The notes under the pieces: model-generated | Database searches by the model: none | Told to the model about the DNA's origin: nothing | The model's input: only the letters and a program-made list of their open reading frames with translations | Translations under genes and position numbers: made by a program | In this document: piece by piece, positions 38,638 through 45,947 of the stretch | How the letters are laid out: each line of letters starts with the position of its first letter | How positions within the stretch are numbered: the stretch's first letter is position 1 | DNA from: Anaeromyxobacter terrae | GTDB taxonomy: Bacteria; Myxococcota; Myxococcia; Myxococcales; Anaeromyxobacteraceae | DNA length: 45,947 bases | Assembly (NCBI RefSeq): GCF_022690685.1 | Contig: NZ_JALCYY010000044.1 | Location: forward strand, 1-45,947 | Direction: 5' to 3'

Positions 38638-39974
38638 TCAGCCCGGCTCCGTCTCGCGCGTCCCGGAGCGCACCGTCGCGGGCGCCGGGGTCGCGCGCGC
38701 CGCGACGCGGCCGGCCTCGCCGCTCCTGAGCAGGGCGAGCCGGTACACGGCGGGCGCCACGAGCTCGTTCATGGCCACCACCCCGAGCGCCACCGCCGAG
38801 GCCTCGCCACCGAACTCCGGGAACGCGCGCGCGAAGAGGAGCGCGAGCGCGAGCGCCACGCCCGCCTGCGGCAACAGCCCGAAGGGCGCCCAGCGCGCCA
38901 CCTCCGGCGGAGCGCCCGCGGCGCGCGCTCCCACCCGCCCCGCGGTGAGCAGCGAGGCCGCCCGCACCGCCACGATCGCGAGCACTGGCACGGCGACCGG
39001 GGGGACCGCGGAGAGGTGCAGCTTCGCGCCCGTGACGGCGAAGAAGATGACGTACACGGGCAGGGACGCCCCCGCGACGAGCTCGTGCAGTTCGTCCCCG
39101 TGACGGGTGAGGTTCCGGATGAGGACGCCCGCGGTGAGCGAGACGAGGAGCGCATCGAACCCGATGCGCTGGCCGACCTCGGCGACCACGAAGGCCGCGG
39201 CGAGCACGAAGAGCGTCGCGCCGCGGCGGACCCAGCGCAGGTAGGCGGCGAGCAGCGCGGCGAGGACGAAGCCCGCCACGATCGAGCCGAGGAGCTCCCA
39301 CGTGATGTGTCCGATCGCGTCGCGCGCGCCCCCCGCGATCCCGAGCGTCACCTTGGCGACCGCGGAGGTGAGCGCGAAGAGCACGATGACGAACAGGTCC
39401 GCGAGGACCACGACGCCGAGCACGACGCGCGTCACCGGGCCGTCGGCGCGGAGCTCGTCGGAGAGCGCGACGACCACGGCCGGCGACTGGGCGACGAGCA
39501 CGACGCCGAGGACGAGCGCCACCGCCGTCGCCTGGAGCGCCGGGAGCGCCGAGAGGAACGCGAGCTGCCCGCGCAGGAGGAGCAGCGTCGCGGCGATGGC
39601 GAGCGCGCCGCCGATCACGCCCATCGCGGTGGTGATGCCGATGGTGCGCGCGAGCGGCCGGATGCGGGCGAGGCGCAGCTCCGTCCCGGCGGTGAGGGCG
39701 ATGAGCGACACCGCCACCCCGTTCACGATCTGGAGGTTGTCGACGACGGTGGCGTCGAGGAACCCGAGCACGGAGGGGCCGACCACCACGCCCGCCGCGA
39801 TGTAGCCGGTGAGCTTCGGGAGCCGCGCCGCGGCGAAGATCCGGCCGGAGAGGAAGGCCGTGAGGAGCAGGTAGCCGAAGCCGAGCGAGGTGCCCGCCGG
39901 CGCGGCGCCGCCCGTCGAGAACGTGCGCGCGGCGTGCATGAGGCCGGCGAGGAGCGCGAGGAGGACCGCGTCGA

Positions 39975-39978
<4 letters not shown>
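38638..39978 (-). CDS. Cation/proton antiporter-like membrane protein (CPA2 type)
   Basis: 446 residues, GTG overlapping the stop of the upstream antiporter-like gene (GTGA). About 12 hydrophobic segments. LPKLTGYIAAGVVVGPSVLG is the first conserved helix of CPA2 (KefB/NapA-like) exchangers, and AQSPAVVVALSDEL plus VVLADLFVIVLFA resemble the discontinuous helix and its Asp-bearing partner. No regulatory TrkA-N domain follows; the C-terminus is a short Thr/Pro/Arg tail. Likely exchanges Na+ or K+ for protons, specificity unknown. Confidence 0.8.
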
Positions 39979-41654
<1,676 letters not shown>

Positions 41655-41656
41655 AG

Positions 41657-43015
41657 CTAGAGCTTTACCTTCGGGAGGTTCGCGAGCGAGGCCTCGACCT
41701 TCTCGGCGGGGTACTCGAAGTCCTCGAGCTGCCCCGCGAAGTAGGCGTCGTAGGCTGCCATGTCCACGTGCCCGTGGCCGGAGAGGTTGAAGAGGATCAC
41801 CCGCTCCTTGCCCTCCTCCTTCGCCTGGAGCGCCTCGTCCACCGCGCCGCGGATCGCGTGCGACGACTCGGGCGCCGGGATGATCGCCTCGGTCCGCGCG
41901 AAGAGGGTGGCCGCCTCGAAGCAGGCGAGCTGCCCGACCGCGCGCGCCTCGACGATCCCGTGGTGCACGAGCTGCGACACGAGCGGCGACGCGCCGTGGT
42001 AGCGCAGGCCGCCGGCGTGGATGCCGGGGGGCATGAAGTCGTGACCCAGGGTGTACATCTTGGTGATGGGCGCCATCCTGGCGGTGTCGCCGTAGTCGAA
42101 GGCGTACACGCCCTTCGTGAGCGTCGGGCAGGACGTCGGCTCGACGGCGACGATGCGGACCTGCTTGCCGGCGGCCTTGTCGGCGACGAACGGGAACCCC
42201 ACGCCGGCGAAGTTCGAGCCGCCGCCGTGGGCGGCGATGATGACGTCCGGGTAGTCTCCCGCGAGGGCGAGCTGCTCCTTCGCCTCGAGGCCGATGATGG
42301 TCTGGTGCAGGCAGACGTGGTTCAGCACGCTGCCGAGCGCGTAGCGGGTGTCCTCCCGGGAGACGGCGTCCTCGACCGCCTCGGAGATCGCGATCCCCAG
42401 CGACCCCTGGCTCTCCGGATCCTGCGCGAGGATCGCGCGGCCGGCGGCGGTGCGGGGGGAGGGCGACGGCACGACCTCCGCGCCCCAGAGCTGCATCATG
42501 CTCTTCCGGTACGGCTTCTGCTGGAACGAGACCTTCACCATGTAGACGGTGCACTCGAGGCCGAACATCTGGCACGCGAGCGCCATCGAGCTGCCCCACT
42601 GGCCGGCGCCGGTCTCGGTGGCGATGCGCTTCGTGCCGGCGAGCTTGTTGTAGTAGGCCTGCGGCACGGCGGTGTTCGGCTTGTGCGAGCCGGCGGGCGA
42701 GACTCCCTCGTACTTGTAGTAGATGCGGGCGGGGGTCCCGAGCGCCGCCTCGAGCCGGCGGGCGCGGAAGAGCGGGGAGGGGCGCCAGAGCGCGTAGATC
42801 CGGCGGACCTCCTCGGGGATCGGGATCCAGCGCTCGCCCGACATCTCCTGCTCCAGGACCGCCGGCGGGAAGAGCGGGAGCATGTCCGCGGGCGTCACGG
42901 GCGCGCCGGTGCCGGGGTGGAGCACGGGCGCCGGCGGCGCGGGGAGATCCGCCACCACGTTGTACCAGTGGGTGGGGATGCGATCCTCGCCGAGCAGGAA
43001 CTTGGTCTGCTGCAT
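41657..43015 (-). CDS. TrpB2-type tryptophan synthase beta-like protein
   Basis: 452 residues, ATG with GGAG upstream. PLP enzyme with GSHKPNTA (the Lys forms the Schiff base), [10 protein letters not shown], and [11 protein letters not shown] for the phosphate. The length and the N-terminal extension ([22 protein letters not shown]) identify the TrpB2 class rather than the approximately 400-residue TrpB1 that pairs with TrpA. TrpB2 makes tryptophan from indole and serine, often without TrpA; no trp genes lie nearby. It is first in a unit with the two antiporter-like genes, an odd combination. Confidence 0.93.
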   Translation of the reverse strand: MQQTKFLLGEDRIPTHWYNVVADLPAPPAPVLHPGTGAPVTPADMLPLFPPAVLEQEMSGERWIPIPEEVRRIYALWRPSPLFRARRLEAALGTPARIYYKYEGVSPAGSHKPNTAVPQAYYNKLAGTKRIATETGAGQWGSSMALACQMFGLECTVYMVKVSFQQKPYRKSMMQLWGAEVVPSPSPRTAAGRAILAQDPESQGSLGIAISEAVEDAVSREDTRYALGSVLNHVCLHQTIIGLEAKEQLALAGDYPDVIIAAHGGGSNFAGVGFPFVADKAAGKQVRIVAVEPTSCPTLTKGVYAFDYGDTARMAPITKMYTLGHDFMPPGIHAGGLRYHGASPLVSQLVHHGIVEARAVGQLACFEAATLFARTEAIIPAPESSHAIRGAVDEALQAKEEGKERVILFNLSGHGHVDMAAYDAYFAGQLEDFEYPAEKVEASLANLPKVKL

Positions 43016-43127
43016 GGGTCTCCTCGAGAAAAAGGAGGGCGATTAGCGCAGGTGGAGCCGCGGCGCGTCAAGGCCCGGCGCGCGAGCGGCGGGCGAGCGC
43101 CCGATCACGGCCGCAGAGGTCGTGGCC

Positions 43128-43901
43128 TCAGGCCATCACCTCGCCGCCGTCCACGTGGATCGCCTGCCCGGTGATCGCGCCGTTCGTCGCGAGGAGCACG
43201 GCGACGTCCGCGACCTCCTCCGGCAGGGCGGCGCGGCCGAGCGGGTTCTCGCGAAGCATCGCCTCGCGCGCCTCCGCCTCGCTCCGGCCGGTGGCCACGG
43301 CGACGTCGTGCGCCGCCTCCTGCATCATCCGCGTCTCGGTCCAGCTCGGGCAGATCGCGTTCGCGGTGACGCCCTTGCGCGCGCCCTCGAGCGCGAGGCT
43401 GCGCGTGAGGCCGATGAGCCCGTGCTTCGCCGCCGAGTAGGCCGCGCCGTACTTGAGCCCGATCTTGCCGGCGACGGAGGCGACGTTGATCACGCGGCCG
43501 AAGCGACGCTCGTACATCCCGGGCAGGCAGGCGCGGGTGAGGACGAACGGCGCCGTGAGGTCCACGGCGAGGATGCCATCCCACTGGGCGTCGTCGAGCC
43601 GCTGCAGCGGCGCGCTGCCGTGGATGCCCGCGTTGTTCACGAGCAGGTCGACGGGCCCGAGCCGCGCCTCGACCTCGCGTGGCGCCGCCGCGACGCGCGC
43701 GCGGTCGGACACGTCGAGCGGGAAGAAGTGCGTCCGCCGGCCCAGCGCGGCGATCTCCGCCGCGACTGCCTCGATCTCGGGCACGGTCCGGGCCGCCACC
43801 GCGACGTCCGCGCCCGCGCGCGCGAGCGCGATCGCGATCGCGCGCCCGATGCCCCGTCCGCCGCCGGTCACGAGCGCGACGCGTCCTTGCAGGGAATCCA
43901 T
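43128..43901 (-). CDS. FabG-like short-chain dehydrogenase
   Basis: 257 residues, ATG. NAD(P) loop TGGGRGIG, VNNAG, catalytic Ser in NVASVAGK and Tyr/Lys in YSAAKHG, C-terminal GQAIHVDGG. This is the classical SDR layout of 3-oxoacyl-ACP reductases and 3-hydroxyacyl-CoA dehydrogenases. AARTVPEIEAV after the second strand suggests NADP preference (Arg there). With no fatty-acid synthesis genes around, the substrate is open. Transcribed on the same strand as the TrpB2 gene, 112 bases downstream. Confidence 0.9.
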   Translation of the reverse strand: MDSLQGRVALVTGGGRGIGRAIAIALARAGADVAVAARTVPEIEAVAAEIAALGRRTHFFPLDVSDRARVAAAPREVEARLGPVDLLVNNAGIHGSAPLQRLDDAQWDGILAVDLTAPFVLTRACLPGMYERRFGRVINVASVAGKIGLKYGAAYSAAKHGLIGLTRSLALEGARKGVTANAICPSWTETRMMQEAAHDVAVATGRSEAEAREAMLRENPLGRAALPEEVADVAVLLATNGAITGQAIHVDGGEVMA

Positions 43902-44149
43902 GCTGCCTCCTCAGGTGCGAAGGGGAACCCGCCGACGATACCGGCGGGCGGGCGCCGCTCGCAACGAGCGGCCGGATCGGCTGCGCGCGGCGGCCGACGC
44001 GACGGGTCGGCAGGCGCTGCGCCTCCGGTGCGAGCGAGGCGCACCTGCTCCCCCGCGACGAAGCGTCGTGCGGTCGCGGGACGCCCGGAATGGGTTCACC
44101 CGCAGCGTGTACGGAGCTCACCAGATCGGGTGATGATGACGAGGTGGCC

Positions 44150-44740
44150 ATGGCCGTTCGCCGCGGCCCTCCGGAGGCCGACGTGAGAGACGACGACCGC
44201 GCCCGCTCGATCCCCTCGCTCGCCGCAAACGCCGGCGAGGAGCCCCTCGCCGCGGTCCCCGTCCCGCGGGTGCTCGTCGTCGAGGACAACGCGCTCGTCG
44301 CGTCGATGTACGAGGCGGCGCTGCGGAAGCTCTCGAGCGCGGACCGGCGCCCGCTCGCGATCGAGCTCGCGCGCGACGGGGGCGAGGCGTTCGCACGCCT
44401 CCTGCGCGCGCCGCCCGTGGACCTCGTCCTGACCGACGTCTTCATGCCGGCCATCTCGGGCGTCGCGCTCGTCGAGCAGATCCGCGCCGCGCCGCTGCTC
44501 GCCGCGCTCCCCGTCATCGTGGCGACGAGCGGCGGCGCGAACGAGGAGGCGCGCCTCGCCGCGCTCGGAGTGGCGCGCTTCCTGCGAAAGCCCGTGAGCT
44601 TCGAGGCGCTGGCCGACGCGGTGCGCGAGGTGCTGCGCGCGTCCGCTCCCCCCGCCGGGGCCACGGGCTCGGCGGGGTTGACGCCTCGCGAGCCGATGGC
44701 CATCCATCGACTACACGCGATACCGGTCTCACGCCGGTAA
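44150..44740 (+). CDS. Single-domain response regulator
   Basis: 196 residues, ATG after GAGGTGGCC. A variable N-terminus of about 38 residues precedes one receiver domain: VLVVEDNALV (acidic pair), VDLVLTDVFMPAISG with the phospho-acceptor Asp, VIVATSGG with the Thr/Ser switch, and FLRKPVSFEAL with the conserved Lys. There is no output domain; the C-terminal 35 residues are Pro/Ala-rich. It probably acts by protein contact, as in chemotaxis- or phosphorelay-type signalling. No kinase is adjacent. Closed by a strong terminator. Confidence 0.88.
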   Translation: MAVRRGPPEADVRDDDRARSIPSLAANAGEEPLAAVPVPRVLVVEDNALVASMYEAALRKLSSADRRPLAIELARDGGEAFARLLRAPPVDLVLTDVFMPAISGVALVEQIRAAPLLAALPVIVATSGGANEEARLAALGVARFLRKPVSFEALADAVREVLRASAPPAGATGSAGLTPREPMAIHRLHAIPVSRR

Positions 44741-44773
44741 ACCGAGGAGTGGTCGCCCCCGGATCATCGCTGC

Positions 44774-44807
44774 AAGGGTCCGCCTTCGTGCGGACCCTTT
44801 TCATTTT
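44774..44807 (+). terminator. Intrinsic terminator after the response regulator
   Basis: A perfect ten-base stem (AAGGGTCCGC and its complement) with the loop CTTCGT is followed by TTCATTTT, a T-rich tail rare in this GC-rich DNA. It is the clearest rho-independent terminator in the window. Confidence 0.88.
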
Positions 44808-44928
44808 CGGCGAGCGCGCCGAGCTCCTCGCCGACGCCGGCTCGACCTCCGTGCGGGTTGCCGGACGCGCGCCCCCGGGCTAACGTCGCGCACCCGTCGG
44901 TCTCTCACCCCTGGCGAGCGGAGAGCGC

Positions 44929-44967
44929 ATGAAGAAGCACCCGGCCCACACCTCGGTGGTGGAGTAG
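44929..44967 (+). other. Possible 12-codon upstream ORF
   Basis: ATG to TAG encoding MKKHPAHTSVVE, with GCGGAGAG just before the ATG. It ends four bases before the ATG of the crotonase gene, so reinitiation or coupling is possible. Whether it is translated is unknown. Confidence 0.35.
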
Positions 44968-44971
44968 CCCG

Positions 44972-45757
44972 ATGGCCCCCCGCGTGCGCGCCGAGGACCA
45001 CGGCCCGGTCCGCGTCCTCGTCCTCGACAACGCGGCGAAGCGGAACGCGCTCGACTTCCAGGCGCTCGAGGAGCTCGAGGCCGCGTGCGTCGCGGCGTCG
45101 GAGGAGGGCGTGCGCTGCCTCGTCCTGCGCGGCGCCGGCGAGGAGGCCTTCTCCTCCGGCTTCGACCTCGCCGAGATCGCGCTCACCTCCGCGCGCGGCG
45201 AGCGGCCGGACGAGGCGGTCGAGCGCACCGCCGCGGCGCTCGACGCGGTGCCGTGCCCGACGGTCGCGTTCCTGAACGGCGGCGCGTTCGGCGGCGGGTT
45301 CGAGCTCGCGGTCACCTGCGACCTGCGCGTCGCGCGCGAGGGGGTGAAGCTCGGGATGCCGCCCGCGAAGCTGGGCGTCGTCTACCCGGAGGGCGGCCTG
45401 CGGCGCTTCGCCGATCTCGTCGGGGCGGCGCGCACGCGCGAGCTGTTCTTCACGGGCCGCCCGATCGACGCCGAGACCGCGCTCGCCTGGGGGATCGTGA
45501 ACCGCGTGGCGCCGGCGGAGGCCGCCGAGGCGGACGCGCTCGCGCTCGCCGCGGACATCGCGGCCAACGCACCGCTCGCGGTGCGCGGCATGAAGCGGAT
45601 CCTGCGGCTCCTGGAGGGCGCGCACGAGCGCGGGCTCTCCGACCCGGAGCGCGGCGAGATCGCGGATCTCAGGCGGCGCGCCTTCGAGAGCGCGGACATG
45701 CGCGAGGGCCGGTCGGCCTGGCAGGAGCGGCGCCGGCCGCGCTTCAAGGGCGAGTGA
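44972..45757 (+). CDS. Enoyl-CoA hydratase/isomerase (crotonase) family protein
   Basis: 261 residues, ATG with GGTGGTGGAG upstream. Crotonase fold: VLVLDNAAKRNALDF, the CoA/oxyanion segment EAFSSGFDLAEI, then FLNGGAFGGGFELAVTCDLRVA, KLGMPPAKLGVVYPEGG. E111 matches the first catalytic Glu of classic hydratase (rat E144), but 20 residues later, where E164 stands, this protein has PPAK; a Glu appears instead at E140. So a standard hydration mechanism is doubtful and another crotonase chemistry is possible. The terminal helix (SAWQERRRPRFKG) is family-typical. Stands after a terminator and a small leader ORF. Confidence 0.88.
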   Translation: MAPRVRAEDHGPVRVLVLDNAAKRNALDFQALEELEAACVAASEEGVRCLVLRGAGEEAFSSGFDLAEIALTSARGERPDEAVERTAAALDAVPCPTVAFLNGGAFGGGFELAVTCDLRVAREGVKLGMPPAKLGVVYPEGGLRRFADLVGAARTRELFFTGRPIDAETALAWGIVNRVAPAEAAEADALALAADIAANAPLAVRGMKRILRLLEGAHERGLSDPERGEIADLRRRAFESADMREGRSAWQERRRPRFKGE

Positions 45758-45947
45758 GCGCCGCCGGCTTCTCGGGCGCGGTCGCGACTCCGATCGCGTA
45801 GCCCGCTGCCGCGCCGACGAGGAGCGCGGCGAGGCCGGCGACGAGGGCGCGCCGGATGGTCGCGCCTGCGCCGTCGCCGGAGGGGGCGCGGGCGGGCTCG
45901 CTCGCGGGGCGGGGCGGCAGCGGCGCGCGCGCAGGCTGCGCCGGTTG
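45744..45947 (-). CDS. Partial proline-rich protein with a C-terminal transmembrane helix
   Basis: The minus strand is open from the window edge to a TGA at 45744, giving 67 residues of the C-terminus. A Pro/Ala/Arg-rich linker (APLPPRPASEPARAPSGDG) leads to one hydrophobic helix (ALVAGLAALLVGAAAGYAIGVA) and a short tail. This is the pattern of tail-anchored or single-pass signalling proteins. It overlaps the 3' end of the crotonase gene by 14 bases. The family cannot be named from this fragment. Confidence 0.5.
   Translation of the reverse strand, partial: QPAQPARAPLPPRPASEPARAPSGDGAGATIRRALVAGLAALLVGAAAGYAIGVATAPEKPAALTRP

Overview
The window is about 46 kb of very high-GC DNA (roughly 73-75% by eye) with nearly every codon ending in G or C. 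The gene content points to a deltaproteobacterial/Myxococcota genome of the Anaeromyxobacter type: a RegB/RegA-like redox two-component pair, an imuA-imuB-dnaE2 mutagenesis cassette with a site resembling the Myxococcus LexA box, a meso-DAP type cell-wall cluster, a large CotA-like multicopper oxidase, and many GTG/TTG starts. The organism assignment is inference from content and composition; no rRNA or tRNA gene was seen.

Layout. 1-2.7 kb: a partial secreted protein (-), a 74-residue four-Cys protein (+), a CAP-domain lipoprotein and a DciA/DUF721 protein (-). 2.8-5.3 kb (+): redox-type sensor kinase, its response regulator and a thioredoxin, ending in a strong hairpin. 5.4-6.1 kb (-): a secreted Gly/Ser/Thr-rich protein. 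6.2-12.1 kb (+): LexA-like box, imuA, imuB, dnaE2. 12.1-18.9 kb: small lipoprotein (-), repeat-bearing intergenic region, multicopper oxidase and small protein (+), then a GGCT-like protein (+) facing a VUT-family membrane protein (-) with no stop codon between them, a cupredoxin lipoprotein (-) and a probable envelope protein (+). 18.9-34.5 kb (-): one compact division/cell-wall (dcw) cluster, transcribed mraZ, STAS protein, rsmH, ftsL-like, ftsI, murE, murF, mraY, murD, ftsW, murG, murC, murB, ddl, mostly with overlapping start/stop codons. 34.5-46 kb: repeat-rich intergenic DNA, an HSDL2-like SDR (+), a NitT/TauT-type ABC importer (-), two coupled cation/proton antiporter-like proteins behind a TrpB2-type gene (-), a second SDR (-), a single-domain response regulator (+), a crotonase-family protein (+) and a partial proline-rich/TM protein (-).

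How the genes work together. The dcw operon supplies cytoplasmic peptidoglycan-precursor synthesis (MurB-F, Ddl), the lipid steps (MraY, MurG) and the septal synthase (FtsW/FtsI with FtsL); ftsQ, ftsA and ftsZ are not in the window. The imuA-imuB-dnaE2 cassette is the classic damage-inducible translesion mutasome. RegB/RegA-like proteins beside a thioredoxin look like a small redox-sensing module.

The most unusual structural signal is a dispersed hexanucleotide repeat (GACCNC, fifth base C, T or G). It occurs in four places: inside dnaE2, inside an antiporter gene just after its signal peptide, and in two intergenic regions. In both genes it is read in the same frame, giving Thr-Pro/Ser/Ala dipeptide linkers. 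Other points of interest are the STAS gene inside the dcw cluster (with the usual phosphorylatable serine motif missing), a MraZ-box-like direct repeat under a good promoter, the stopless GGCT/VUT gene pair, and the triple CAP-like architecture.
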